Shown here: piece by piece, positions 1 to 11,746 of the stretch
Layout of the letters: each line of letters starts with the position of its first letter
How positions within the stretch are numbered: the stretch's first letter is position 1
NCBI GenBank assembly: GCA_946807835.1
Contig: OX327694.1
Coordinates: 6,150,001 to 6,214,000, forward strand
DNA: 64,000 nucleotides
Direction: 5' to 3'
From: Ailanthus altissimus
Taxonomy: Eukaryota; Streptophyta; Magnoliopsida; Sapindales; Simaroubaceae
Made by a program: the position numbers and the translations under genes
Notes under the pieces: generated by a model
The model's input: the letters and a program-made list of their open reading frames with translations, nothing else
Databases searched by the model: none
What the model was told of the DNA's origin: nothing

Positions 1-99
1 GTCCTCTTGTTTTATCTTCTATTTTTCTCGGCCTCTTTTTTTTCTCTTTTTAATTTTTCACTTGTTTTCTTTTTCTCAATCTTTTTTTTTTACCACTCT

Positions 100-1430
100 A
101 TTTTTGTAATCTCACTTGATATTCATATATCTACTTTCGTGACAAAGAGACTAGAGTGATTGTCCTTTAATTAAACACAAATATGTGTTTGTTGGTGAAA
201 CTAGCATGCTTAACACGTCGATCAAATTGTTATAGTCGGTGTAATAAAAAGTGTCTAGCTTGCATCGGAACTACATCACACAAAACTTCATCTTCATATT
301 TTCTAATGTAGAAGGAAACTAAAACCTATTTAGTAACCATCACCTCATCATTGTCATTGAGCCATCGCAATTTATAAGGCCGGGGTTGTTTAATTATTGG
401 CAGCTATAATTTTCCTACCATTGTGGTGCTAGCAATATTAGTATAACTACCTCCATCAATAATCACATTATATACCTTATTTTGCACATGGCATCTAGTA
501 TGAAAGATGTTTTCTCATTGCACTTCGTCATCTTCTTTGAGTTGCATACTTAAAACTCTCATCGCAACTAATAATTCTCCTTGGGCAATGTATTTCTCAT
601 CATCCACGTCCTTCAATGGTGGTATAGATTCGGTGTCATCTTTGTCATCGAATTCAATCTCACCATTATCTCGCAATATCATAATGTTTTGTTTAGACAT
701 TGGCTCATTATGTGATTTTTGCCTTGGCATTTAAAACACTTAATATCACAATTTTAAATGGTGGAAGAATTAGATTTACCTTGATTTTCATGGCTAGTTG
801 CTTCTTGTTTTTACTCGATTGTATGATTGACAATGGCTTGTTTCTCCTCTTTCTTCATAAAATTCAGCCTCCATGATGAACTTAAGCTAAGATTTTGCCA
901 TGTATTACTGTCTCTCCTCTTGAGCTGGTTCTTAATTTGATAGTCATGTGCATCATATCTTCAAACTCTGCCTAATGTTGCAATTATATCAAATTATCAA
1001 TTTTTCGATTCGAACAAACTAGAAACTTAGCCATAGTAGCCTCTTAATCTTTCTCTACATTCACTCGGATAATAGCGATTTTTATCTCTTTATAACAATC
1101 ATCCATACTTTGATTACCTTGTGTAAGACTTTGTAATTTTTGGTATAACTTATAGTAGTAATGGCTTAGAACAAACCGTCTACTCATCATGATTTTTATT
1201 TCCTCCCAAGTCTTTATTAGACGCTCTCTATTTCTCTTCTTGTTTAACACTAGTTGATCCCACCAAACAATTATATAATCAAAAAATTCAATAACTGTAA
1301 GTTTTATTTTTTTAACCTTAAAATAATTGTGACAATCAAACGCTAATTCTATCTTCTTCTCCAACTCAATGTAAGCTTTTAGATTGTTTTTGCCTTGAAA
1401 CAACGGAATTTTCATTTTAATACTATCCAA
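100..1430 (-). pseudogene. gypsy gag-protease, decayed
   Basis: The longest open part (1044-1430) starts MDSIKMKIPLFQGKNN and contains the Retrotrans_gag signature, with WWDQL, TWEEIK and QKLQSLTQG blocks. After frameshifts the gag C-terminus is at about 760-1040. The post-zinc-knuckle segment with ILRDNGEIE is open at 515-730. A retropepsin-like stretch follows (about 400-500, IIDGGSYTNIASTTMV), with DGGS in place of the usual DTGS, then VLCDVVPMQ at about 250-290. It would encode the nucleocapsid and protease of a Ty3/gypsy element. The reading frame is broken many times, so it is non-functional. Boundaries are approximate. Confidence 0.8.
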
Positions 1431-1779
1431 GTTATTATCTTCCCAATTTTTAGCTTCGTTAAACTGCCCACCATATCTTCTATTGTCAATAGTTTAATCC
1501 TGGTCATCTTCTTCATCAAAATCATTTACATAATACTCTTCATCTTTAACCTTCACTTTTTAAGGTTGAATTCTCTCTCTCCCTTTCTCCTACATACATT
1601 AAGAATGATTTGTGGCTGCTCCAAACGTGCATTCTCTACCCGATCTATTCATTCATGAACCTATTTCATCTCCGCTTTTAACACTCTCTTCATCTTATCT
1701 ATTAAAGCTTTTATAAAAAACTTTGGATCAACCTCTTTTAAAGCATTTTCGAAAGTATTTTTTTTTCTTGTTATCTGAT

Positions 1780-2757
1780 ATATTTGTTGCAAAACAATGT
1801 TTAAGAAAAAAAAAAAAACTCGCACACTCTCTCACATGTTTCACTCAAAGAATGATTCACACAATTTTTTATCATGTTTCACACAAAATCAAATTGGCTT
1901 TTACCTCTTATATGCTTACCAATCTTGTATTTTTTTCACTTGTAGTAATCTTCTATAAGTTCTTATCAAATTATTCAAACAAATATTATAATTTCCAGTA
2001 AAAATTCACCAAGAACTCATCAACAGAAATTTAGATTTAAAGGCTTAAAAAATAAAACTATGTAATGGATTTAAGAGTTTTTTTTTAAAGTAAGAAATTC
2101 GGATTTGTAGAATCAAAAAGGAATACAAAGATGTTAAATTAAAATAAGAATTATAGGAGTTAAATCCCAATATCACTTTTTTATTTTTTATTTTTTTAAA
2201 TAAAAAATATAGACAAACCTGTAACTAGTGCCAAGCTCTGATACCAATGATACCTGCCAAAAAATTGTAGATCAAGAATAAATCTAAGACCGTCTAGAAA
2301 CAGATTTGTATGAAATCATGGCTCGTTGTCTATATTGAAGTAAGAACCTTGGTATAATGAAGACGACACAATCAATTATGGAATGATTGATTGATAAGTT
2401 GAAGAGAATGCCACAAAAATTGTTCTGATAAGTTCAAAGAGTTCTAAAAGAATCAAAGAGAATTTTCTTAATCAAATTGCTGAATACTTTCCTTTCACCC
2501 TTAAGTATTTATAGTGAATACTTGGGATGTCAGTATTTATTACAATATTTAGTGACAACTTAATAACTACTAACTACCAACTACTACCAATAATTGAGGC
2601 TTTATTTTAATTAGTTGTCAAATTTATAACTACAATAATAAATGCAATTATAGGCTTCCTAGCAGCTTCTCATTACATGGGTTGTTGCTGACAACTTGAA
2701 CTGCTTCTTAATTGCTTCTAAAAATGTTATAGATATTAATAAAATGTCCATTATGTC
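1780..2757 (-). repeat. LTR-PBS-leader unit, inner copy
   Basis: This is the inner copy of the tandem unit. The LTR part is about 2248-2757 and lacks the terminal ~10 bp (TGTTGGGGG) seen in the outer copy. The leader shares its sequence with 2832-3286. A roughly 75-bp unrelated spacer (2758-2831) separates the copies. Confidence 0.75.
2235..2246 (-). other. primer-binding site, inner copy
   Basis: On the minus strand this reads TGGTATCAGAGC, identical to the outer site 1052 bp away, and directly follows the inner LTR copy. Confidence 0.8.
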
Positions 2758-2831
2758 AATTTTTGTTTTCAAAAGTAAAGTTTATGAATACTTGAATTTT
2801 GAAATTATAAAGTTTGACATGCTTGCTGCAA

Positions 2832-3822
2832 GCTTGCTGCAAAACAAAGTTAGAGAAATAAAAAAGAATCTCGCACACTCCTTCATGTGTTTCACTTAAA
2901 TAATGATTCACTTAACTTTCTCTCGCCAAAAAATAATAATTCACTTAACTTTCTCCGTGTTTCACCTTTTTATGTACTCACCACTATTACCTTCTTTCAC
3001 TCGTAGTAATCCTCTAACGTTTTTATTAAACTAATCAAACAAATATCACAATTTTCAACAATAATTCACCAAAAACTCAACAAGAAAAATTTAGATTTAA
3101 AGGCTTAGAAAACAAGATTATGTCACGGATTTAAGATTTTTTTTAAGCAAGAAATTTGATTTGTGGAATTGAAAAGGAACATAAAGATGTAAAATTAAAA
3201 AAAAGAATTACAAGAGTTGAATCGCAATATCATTTTTTTATTTTTTTTCAAATAAAAAATATACATAAACCTACAACTAGTGCCAAGCTCTGATACCAAC
3301 ATATACGATCCACGTCAAAAAATTGAGAAAGTTATGGATCAAGGACTACAAGATCGTCTAAAACTAGATATGTATGAAACCGCGACTCGTTGCTTATATT
3401 GAAGTAAGAACCTTGATATAATGAAGACGCTACAATCAATTATGAAATGATTGATTGATAAGTCGAAAGAGAACGCCACAGAAATTGTTCCAATAAGTTC
3501 AAAAAATTCTAAAAGAACCAAAGAAATTTTTCTTAATTAAATTGTTGAATGTTTTTTTCTCATCCCTCAGGTATTTATAGTGAACACTTGAGATGCTAGC
3601 ATTTATTACAATATTTAATAACAATTTAAAAACTACTAACTACCAACTAATACCAACAACTGAAGCTTAATTTTTAAACTAGCTGTCAAATTTGCAATTG
3701 TAACAATAAATACAATTGCAGGCTTTCCAGCAGTTTCTCATAACATGGGCTGCTGTTAGTAACTTGAATTACTTCTAAAAATATAATGGATATTAATAAA
3801 ATATTCATTATGTCCCCCAACA
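2832..3822 (-). repeat. LTR-PBS-leader unit, outer copy
   Basis: This is the outer copy of a tandemly repeated unit. It contains the full LTR (about 3300-3822, 5' end TGTTGGGGGACATAATG on the minus strand), the primer site and the leader. It matches the inner unit at an offset of 1052 bp, including the text around 'ctcgcacactc' and the LTR body. Confidence 0.8.
3287..3298 (-). other. primer-binding site, outer copy
   Basis: On the minus strand this reads TGGTATCAGAGC, complementary to the 3' end of plant initiator-Met tRNA. It lies one or two bases from the LTR end. Confidence 0.8.
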
Positions 3823-4201
3823 CTTGATGAGTCAAAATTGAGTAATTACCATTTTAGAAAATTGCAATCAATTCACCCATTTTGTGATATGAGAAATTCT
3901 TCTAAATTATTTTAAAGTTTGAATCATAGAAATCCAACTTTGTGGAACATGTGGGACATTTTCTTGGGCCTACATGAATTCACCTAAGCTCAAATATTTT
4001 GAATCAATCTATTAAGAGTTTCTTTGAACTTTTTAACTCGAGCCATTGTAACTGGACTAACTGAAATTTAAATAAGATCTACATTCCATATGTTAATTGT
4101 GCCCGCATCACCATTTTTTCCATCAAATTATAACTTCGATTTAAACAAAGTATATGAAAAGCAATGAGAAAAGTATCTAAAATTAGTACATAGATATTAA
4201 G
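3823..4201. other. spacer upstream of first wound-induced pseudogene
   Basis: AT-rich spacer between the outer LTR end and the first wound-induced ORF. It probably holds that gene's promoter; a TATA-like tatatgaaaag lies near 4150. Nothing else is recognisable. Confidence 0.4.
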
Positions 4202-4468
4202 ATGAGTTCAACAAGTAGAGCTTGGATTGTAGCAGCAAGTCTTGCAGCAGTTGAAGCCTTAAAAGACCAAGGGTTCTGTAGATGGAACTAGACAATAAGA
4301 TCATTGCACCAGCATGTCAAGAGCAACATCAGGTCGGTTTCTCAGTTTTCTACGAAGCTCTCTTCGGCAGTAATTTCAAGCAAAGTGATGAGAGAACACA
4401 ACAATGCAAAGCAATTTGACGAGTCTATGAGGAAAGTCATGTACTTGAGATGTTGGGGTCCCAATTAA
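4202..4468 (+). pseudogene. wound-induced polypeptide (DUF3774 family), single nonsense codon
   Basis: From ATG 4202 the frame reads MSSTSRAWIVAASLAAVEAL, then KDQGFCRWN, then TAG at 4289-4291, then continues in the same frame as TIRSLHQHVKSN and ends RKVMYLRCWGPN-TAA. The family (plant wound-induced/wound-responsive, DUF3774) normally has a Tyr between WN and TIRS, so a Tyr codon has most likely become TAG. The frame is 88 codons plus stop, the usual family length. Apart from the stop it has all family hallmarks: the hydrophobic AW-V-AAS N-terminus and the C-terminal MYL-CWGPN motif. Members are small stress-induced proteins with a proposed role in wound and defence responses. A relative lies about 0.9 kb downstream. 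An assembly error at one base could also explain the TAG. Confidence 0.85.
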
Positions 4469-5284
4469 ACCCCATCTCAGCTCATCAAGATTACCAATTT
4501 TCCAAGATTGGGATGGTTGTGAGTAGTTATAGAGTGAGATGGCAAGGGTAAATATATAGTTATGTTGGTGCGGCAAATGATGCTAGTTTGTAGGTTGTAA
4601 ATTGTAAGAGAAGTCGTATCCAACATATACTAATTTCAAAAAAAATTTTAGAATTTCTGTTTCATGATGTTTTTGCTTCTTCCTCTCAATCATAGTTAAG
4701 GTTGAAGGTTGATTATGATGAATCATTCCCCTACAATATGGTATCTTCGGTGATAGAAAGCTTCATAGCGTGTTACGATTTCCAAGTCATGCTCTCATAG
4801 GAAGTTTTTGGAACCTACAATCAAATCCATATCTTAGCTTCATCGAGGAATTTGTCTGAATATAAGATTTAAGATTCTTCAATCAGCGAAGAAGTGACTA
4901 TGAATAAGGTGAGATTATATGTCGTTAGTTTTTACGCATTATGAAGTATCATCCTATCACTGCTTAGCAAGATGAATTATGGGAAAGTCCAAGTCGTAGA
5001 GCCCACTTAAATGTCATTGTGCTTTAGGCGACAATGGGCTTCATGCTGGTCTGCCACCCAAGCTTGGACAAATTTCTACCAATGGTCTTTGAACCTGGCC
5101 CAAAGATCTTAATTCTTGTGTCGCAGCTGTTAATAACTAAATAAAAACAAAAGGATCGAAACTGTTTTCCTTATATTCTGGGCTGAAAAGCAACCTAAAA
5201 AGGCAGCTGGTTAGACGGAACCAAACCCTTGGTTTGGCAGAAACCATAAGCTAGAACTGTAACTGCATCTACTCTCATCACTCT
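4469..5284. other. spacer between the two wound-induced genes
   Basis: Probable 3' UTR of the first gene and promoter of the second. There are no coding patterns and no repeat that I can recognise. Confidence 0.4.
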
Positions 5285-5290
5285 TATAAA
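5285..5290 (+). promoter_or_regulatory. TATA box of second wound-induced gene
   Basis: TATAAA in 'ctcttataaaacaag', 76 bp before the first family-like codon. That spacing gives a short 5' leader, typical for a plant TATA promoter. Confidence 0.5.
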
Positions 5291-5360
5291 ACAAGTTTGA
5301 TTAGCAAGCTTAAACTCTCACACACACTCGAATGCTATAATCAATCAAAAACAAAACAAA

Positions 5361-5678
5361 ATTAGTTGGAAGAGCAAAGCCTGGGCTTTTGCAGGAACTG
5401 TTGCAGCTTTGGAGGAATTGAGAACTAAGAAACTTTGCCCATGTAACTCTAGCGTAGAATCTTTGCACCACCAACAAGAAGCCATTCGGAATATGGGACC
5501 AGTGTCTACTCAAGTGGAGACTTCATCTTCATCACCTTCATCATTCTCATCACCATTCTCATCATCATCCTCTTCTTCAAAAAAGATATCAAAGAAGAGA
5601 GGCAAGCAAGAGAATCTTGATCAATCAGAAGAGCCACTCAGGAAAATTATGTACTTGAGTTGCTGGGGTCCCAACTAG
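5361..5678 (+). pseudogene. wound-induced polypeptide (DUF3774 family), start codon lost
   Basis: The open frame gives ISWKSKAWAFAGTVAALEEL at the N-terminus, then a Ser-rich middle (about residues 53-75), then EEPLRKIMYLSCWGPN and TAG. Family members begin M-S-x-x-x-K/R-A-W, so the Ile codon ATT at 5361 stands where ATG should be. The only nearby upstream ATG (5332) is out of frame and stops after two codons. The next in-frame Met lies well inside the protein and would drop the conserved N-terminus. The frame is otherwise intact over 105 codons. It could be a start-loss pseudogene, a gene using a non-AUG start, or a sequencing error. Its partner at 4202 is also disabled, which favours decay of this local pair. 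Confidence 0.8.
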
Positions 5679-7483
5679 AGATACATGATATATACAGAAA
5701 CAAAAATAGAATCAAATCATTTTATAGACTGAAATGATACCACCCATCCCTTTGTCTATAAAAGAATAATAATTGTGTGTGTTCCCCTTATGAACACACC
5801 TAGGATCCTTCTTGTATCAATCACCCCTAAGCCATCTCCTCTGAAATGAGCTCTGGTTAACATTAGAATTTGAAAAAGAAGACAAATAAATAAATGGGTT
5901 TCTTTTTGTAGATTTTTTCGTTAGTCGAAGTGGCACTTAATTTAATCTTTCACTAAAGTGGATCTGTTATAGTTAATAATTAAATAACTTAATTCAAGAC
6001 AACTAATTTAGGTTTATGTTATATCTTGATTTTGCAACTAGAACTTTTTTGTACTTATTCTTACTTGATTTTGCAACCCAAATCTGAATTTTTAAAACAA
6101 ACTCCAACCTAAAAATACAATAAAACACTCACTTTACACATATTTAGGCGAATTTGTTGGGTGATTTATTGGGCAATTTTTCTTTTAAATTGTTTGTTGA
6201 AAGTATCATAGATGAAATAGTTTATTAGAATTAAATTTTTGTTGAAACTCTATTGCAAGTTAATGAACTAAATCAATGAAAAATGAAAATTTTATGGCAA
6301 ATAATTTTTGAATAAGTAACATAAGTAAAAAAAAAAAAAAAGAGTAAAACAAAATATTATCAAGCACTCGAGAAACATGCTCAACAAATTTATGACGCTC
6401 AATAAAATTTTAAAGTAAATTTGCCACGTGTTTACAATAAGCTTTGTCCTATGTTACAAACCTTTTTGAGAATTAAAAAATTATTAAAAATAAATAAATA
6501 ATATTTAAAAAAATACTAATTATATTATAATGAAAAAAATTTACAAATTATGAAATAATTTACATAAATAAGGGTGATTTTTTTTATATTAGTATTTTTA
6601 ATCAACGTTTAATATTAAAATAATTTAACAGTGTATATATAAAATAAATAAATATATTAAAGAATATTTTTAGATGTCATTTTATTTAAATAAAAATAAA
6701 TTTTTTTTTATTTCATGGGTGAAGTAACCTTTAAAAATATAATCACATATTAAGTGTTAAAAAAATGTTTAAAGAGTAGATGAAGCGTGACACATAACAC
6801 TTCAGTGCGCTTAACAATTTTGCCCAACATTAAGTCAGACAAAGTGCAAAAAGCTGGACAACACAATTGAGCGTAATTACCACACACTTACAGTAAGTGT
6901 TGTCGAGCAAAATTAAGAAATAAGCAAAAAAATGTTCGACGACATTGTCGAGCACTTTCTGCTCTCTAATTTTGTCGATTCATATTTTCTAGTTTTAGTG
7001 AGAAAATTTCAAAGATGGGGATAAAGTGCTCAGCAATTTTGTTTAGCACTATGAACGCTTCATACTTTCTCATTTTGTCAAGTAGTATTTAGAAATAGAC
7101 ATATAATACTCAGTCATGTCGATCACTATTTACACATTGTCCGGTAAAAATATTACCTCATTCAACATACAAATCTAACATAGAATCAATGCCTCATAAA
7201 TTACGTGTTATTTTCACCATAAAGTATTAAAAAAAATACTATAAAACTTCGTGAACATACTCAAACTTTTATATTATAATTTAATAATATATATGTGAAA
7301 ATAAAAGACAAAAAAAAAAAGGTAATATAAGTTGCGAGGAATTTATCAAACTTAAATTTTATGTCTATTACTTTGATTTTAAAGAGCTTTGAATCATAGT
7401 ATATTTTTTTGTGTTAGAGAAAGAGTTTATTGTATTTTCATTTTGAACATAAAAAATAAAAAAAAATCACAAAAATCAAATAC
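5679..7483. other. AT-rich intergenic region
   Basis: Very AT-rich spacer with no coding pattern. Around 6800-7130 motifs such as 'gtcgagca' and 'gtgctcagca' recur. They may be the subterminal repeats of an old DNA transposon, but no ends were found. Confidence 0.4.
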
Positions 7484-7567
7484 TGGGGTCACCTAACTAT
7501 TTTAGCTAAATTTTAAGTTTGTAATTTATTTAACTAAATACAATATTTTTGAACAAAAATACTCTCA
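7484..7567 (+). repeat. left terminal inverted repeat of MULE
   Basis: Starts TGGGGTCACC, runs through ACTATTTTAGCTA and ends near CAATATTTTTGAACA. The same ordered blocks occur in reverse complement at 18611-18694. Confidence 0.8.
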
Positions 7568-8005
7568 TCTTGTATATGAGTTCACTCGTCAAAAAACACA
7601 TACAAATCTTTTTTCTTTCATTTACATTCTTATTTGTACTCAACAAAAAATCACAAATCTTTAAAATTTTGAAAAAAAATCAATTAACATTCATCAAAAA
7701 TACTTATTTGAATAAACAAAAAAGTAAGATTGAAATTTATTTATGATTTATGTTGTTTGTTAATTAATTTTGGGAATGTTTGTAGTTATTAAATTGAAAA
7801 TAAATTATATATATTTAAATCAAAAGATGTTTATTTTTATATAAATTAAATTGTGTGTAAATAAGATGCATTGTATTATCGTGTGATCCTTAATTTTTGA
7901 AAGATTTAAAAAAGTATCATGTTGATTGATTTGTGACTATCACGCTAAAGAATAATATTTTGATATTTTATTAATTTATTAATATCTTTTATTAATATAT
8001 ATAAT

Positions 8006-8106
8006 ATGATGACTAAGTCACTTTTGGTATATTTTAAAAGAAGATGTGAGAGTTTCAATAATGACAAAGAGAGATATATTGAGTATCAAAGCATTGCCAT
8101 AATGAT
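8006..8106 (+). pseudogene. MULE transposase, N-terminal piece before the gypsy insertion
   Basis: The open frame from 8006 (MMTKSLLVYFKRRCESFNND...) runs into the inserted LTR after SIAI. In plant MuDR proteins an N-terminal segment of this kind precedes the 'DVTYEQL' segment, which here resumes at 13683, just past the insertion. Residues beyond 8106 in this frame are LTR sequence, not transposase. Confidence 0.6.
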
Positions 8107-8572
8107 TCTTGATATTAAGGACCTTTCAAAATCGCGTGACTTAGACGCTTTGTGCGCTAAGCAGCCTAGAAAATACTACAAAGAGATGAGAAAGCACGTA
8201 TACAAAGTGTTTGAGAAAAACTTTCCCTATATTATTGAAGAGAATACAAGTTATGAGATGTTTTGTATAACTCAGGGTGTTCTTCTTTTATACTACTAGC
8301 TCTACACAATCAACAACTATAATTTAAAATGCTATACAATGATCTAATGGTGTACATACAAGATGAAAAAATATGATATGAAATATTTTTCCTTGGCAAA
8401 TAAGGGTTTACATCCCTAATAAGCCATGGGCCAAGCCTGTATCTCCATCCCAATCAACGGGCCTTTTAGAAACTCTAGTCCACATAGAGCTCCATGGTCC
8501 AAGTAGCTTCCAACAGGCCTAGTCGCGTACCAAGTGCTCGAGAAAATGCTTGACAACACTTGGGGCGTGACA
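8107..8572 (-). repeat. 3' LTR of nested gypsy element
   Basis: Aligns along its length with 13219-13679, for example the 'gatctaa...tgtacatacaagatgaaaaaatatgatatg' region. The purine-rich GATCGGAAAGAA just outside it (8573-8584, minus strand) is the likely polypurine tract. Confidence 0.8.
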
Positions 8573-8657
8573 TTCTTTCCGATCAAATTTACGCGATGCC
8601 CTCGTCTCGTCTTCACTAGAACTCGCACACCTTGCTATCGAACTGCTACAGTGCATT

Positions 8658-9900
8658 CTAAGGTTCCCACCTTACTTCACTATCAAGCAATCTTTTCCAC
8701 TTGATGAAATTCTCATGATTCGGAGGGTAGTTCTTTTTTCGTATTATCCTTACATCAAGGATAAGTTTCTCCTCCTTGTCGTAAGATGTGGAAACCCCCA
8801 ATGGTGCCTTGGTTTGTGGCCTACACTTTGTGTCCTTCACATCACTATAGTATGGTTTTAGGCAACTTGCGTGAAATACTAGATGTAGCCGAAGTCTCGA
8901 AGGCAACTCCATATTGTATGAGACATTGCCAACCCTCTTGACGATAAGAAATTGCCCACCATATTTTTAAACAAGACCCTTATGAAGTGAGCATGTAGAC
9001 TTGTGTTACATTGGAAAGATTCTTACCATTACTAAGTCTCCTACGTTGTACTTGACATGCCTCCACTTATCGTCAGCCCATTTCTTCATTTGCTTTATCA
9101 CTTTGTCCAGATACACCCACGATTTGTCCAATTGCTTTTACCAGGACTTTGTAGCTTTGTAAGCTGCGAAACTTTTTCCCGTATTACTGAAAACGAGCAT
9201 ATGTAGCATGAGAGGTTGCTGGCTAGTAACTAGCTCGAATGGGCTTTGGTTCATCGGCTCACTCTGCTGTAAGTTGTATGAGAACTGTGCCACATCAAGT
9301 AACTTAACCTAATCTTGCTTATTTGCTCTCACAAAGTGTCGCAAGTACAGCTCTAATAATGCATTCATCCTTTTAGTCTGTCCATCCGTTTGTGAATGAA
9401 AGTTGATGAAAAAGTGAAACTCCGATCCCATAAGATTGATCAACCCTGTCCAAAATCTCCCCCTAAACCTCATGTCACGATCGCTTACTATCACCCTCGG
9501 AAAGCTCCAATACTTGGCGACGTACTTAAAGAAAAGTCTCACTGTTTCTTCCGTACTACACTTATTGGGTGCTGGTATAAAAGCAGCATACTTGAAAAAT
9601 CAGTCTACCACCACAATGATAGTTTCACATCCCTCGAATTTCAGTAAGGCTATGATGAAATCTATAGAAATGTTCTCTCAAGGTCTCTTTAGTATGTTTA
9701 GTGGCTCAAGTAGCCTTGCGGGATTCCCTTGCCCGATCTTGTCTTGTTGGCACATGAGACAAGTTTTGACAAACTATTCTATCTATTCCCACATGTGTGG
9801 CCAATAATATTTCGTCTCCAATAGGGCATGTGTATGCTACTGTCTTAGATGTCTTACCTATTTCTTGTTATGACACTATTTAATGAGATTACGCCATAAA
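8658..9900 (-). pseudogene. gypsy integrase with C-terminal domain
   Basis: At 9309-9542 the minus strand encodes an integrase core piece with VIVSDRDMRFRGRFW (catalytic Asp) and HSQTDGQTKRMNALLE (the DGQTER-N-LE block with the catalytic Glu). At 8658-8912 it encodes LPSRLRLHLVFHASCLKPYY, the segment after the integrase core where the chain contacts the C-terminal or chromo-like domain. These would insert element cDNA into the genome. Several in-frame stops separate the pieces, and TER has become TKR. Confidence 0.82.
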
Positions 9901-10099
9901 TTCTCCTACTTTGGCATATATACTCGATGACCCTTTATGTAGAGAAGCTTATCTTTTTTCCAAAATCGTTGTATCTTCCCCTTATGTGCTTATGTGGAAA
10001 GTTGTGTGGCTATAGGATCATACTTTATTCCCTCTTGAAATAGGCCAAGAAATTCTCCCTCCAGCTTGCTTATAGCTACTAATGCGGCCTTTCAACTTA

Positions 10100-11340
10100 A
10101 GACATCTGCCATCATATTCGCCTCTGCTGGTTTTTACTCGAGCTCGTAATCGAACTCTGCCCGAAATCCTACCATCTGGCTTGTTTTGGGCTTAGTTTCT
10201 TTTGACTTTGGAAATAACTCGTTGCAATGTTGTCCATCATTACTTCGAACTTTGCCTCAAACAAATAATGTTGCTAAGTGTGCAGATAGTGAATGACCCA
10301 TGTTATTTCCTTTTTTTGCACCGTATAACGCCTCTTCGTCTCGTTGAGCTTTCAGATCTCATACGTGGTCGGATGGTTCTATTACACCAAAACACCACCA
10401 ATGGCAAAATCAAATGCATTAGCATATATCTCATACGGTAACAAGTGGTTCGAAAATGCTAAAACCAATTCCTCGATGATCACTTTCTTCAATCAATCAA
10501 AAACCTCTTGGCACTCCTTTGTCCACTCCCATACTTTAATCTTCTTCAACAGGTCAATAAGGGGTGCAACAATGGTGAAGTAATTTTTGACAAATCTCCA
10601 ATAATAGTTTAATAGCCTAAAGAAAGACCGTAGCTTGGTAACTCTCGTGGGTGCCTCCCAATCCACTATAACGTGAATTTTCGCCTTATCCATCATCAAC
10701 TTGCCATATTTGATCTTGTGACCCAAAAAGTCCACATTCGGCTTGGAAAATAAGCACTTCTCCCTCTTCATGTACAATTCATTCTCGCAGAATACCTTCA
10801 AGACATACTATAAATGTATTACATGCTCTTCGAGAGTGTTACTGTAGATAATGATGTCGTTTAATTACATAATGATGAATTTAAAGAGGAAGGGCTGGAG
10901 TATGTTGTTCATCAAGGTGCAGAAGGTGACAGGTGCATTAGTAAGGCCAAAAGGCATGACAAGAAACTTAAACGCCCCATAATGCGTTACACATGTAGTT
11001 TTCGATTCATCACCCTCGGCTATCCGTACTTAATGGTAACTCGATCTCAAGTCTAGCCTTAAAAAGTACTTTTCCTGCCTCAATTGATCAAACAAGTTAG
11101 TAATTAAAGGAATAGGATATCTATATTTGATAATGACTTTGTCCAGCACCCGGTAGTCTATGCATAGCCACAATGATCTATCATGCTTGCACTGAAAAAG
11201 CACGAGCTCATCATAGGGTGTCTTGGATGGTTAGATAAACCCTGCATCTAACAACTCCCTGAGCTACTTCCGTAACTCTGTTAACTCCGATGGAGACATT
11301 CGGTAAGGCACTTTGGCTGGGGGCTTAGTTCTTGGCTCCA
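10100..11340 (-). pseudogene. gypsy reverse transcriptase-RNase H
   Basis: On the minus strand, [20 protein letters not shown] (about 10925-10985) is the RT fingers/palm block. The following catalytic block reads IM-stop-LNDIIIYSNTLEEH near 10850-10875, where an active enzyme has Y/V-x-D-D, so both a stop and an Asp-to-Asn change hit the active site. The segment 10493-10801 continues with KCLFSKPNVDFLGHKI and the RNase H connection, LLKKIKVWEWTKECQEVF. RNase H follows to about 10100 with more breaks. Confidence 0.85.
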
Positions 11341-11746
11341 ACTCAATCTCATGGTCGATCGCCTATCTTGGTGGTAATTTCTGAGGTAGTGCTATTGGCA
11401 TCACGTCTTTTTACTGCTTAAACACTTTCGTGATCTCTGCTAGCAGCTCGTCTATGCCCATGTTCTCCTTATCATCTGTCCTCCATATAGTGGCGAGGTA
11501 TGTCTCTTCCTTTCTCTTGGCTCCCTTCTTCAGTTGCATAGAGGAAATGAGAATGGTGTGGGCGTGGGGTTTAGATTGCCTACCTCTGGGCTTATTTACT
11601 ATTGACATCATGCATGGTCCTCTTTTCAGGATACATATGTAGTTGTGTCGGAAAAGTGGTAACACATTAAACTGCCACAAGAAATCTATATCAAGAACAG
11701 TGTCAAAATCATCAAGATGTGCTACTGAAAAGTTTACCTTACTGTT

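Larger units (their letters stand above)
1..3822 (-). mobile_element. Ty3/gypsy LTR retrotransposon, 5' portion (truncated by window edge)
   Basis: Read on the minus strand, the order is LTR, tRNA primer-binding site, leader, gag, then protease, running off the left edge. The LTR starts TGTTGGGGG at 3822. The primer site TGGTATCAGAGC matches the initiator-Met tRNA 3' end used by many plant gypsy elements. LTR and leader occur twice in tandem (about 1780-2757 and 2832-3822). The coding part is decayed by stops and frameshifts. The 3' LTR and most of pol lie outside the window. Confidence 0.85.

Noticed and set aside
6800..7130. Possible CACTA-type subterminal repeats
   Set aside because: Recurring 'gtcgagca'-like motifs, but no CACTA ends, no transposase and no regular spacing.
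8107..8299. Extension of the 97-codon ORF starting at 8006
   Set aside because: Beyond 8106 the frame is LTR sequence also found at 13219-13679, so the apparent protein is a chimera of MULE and LTR.
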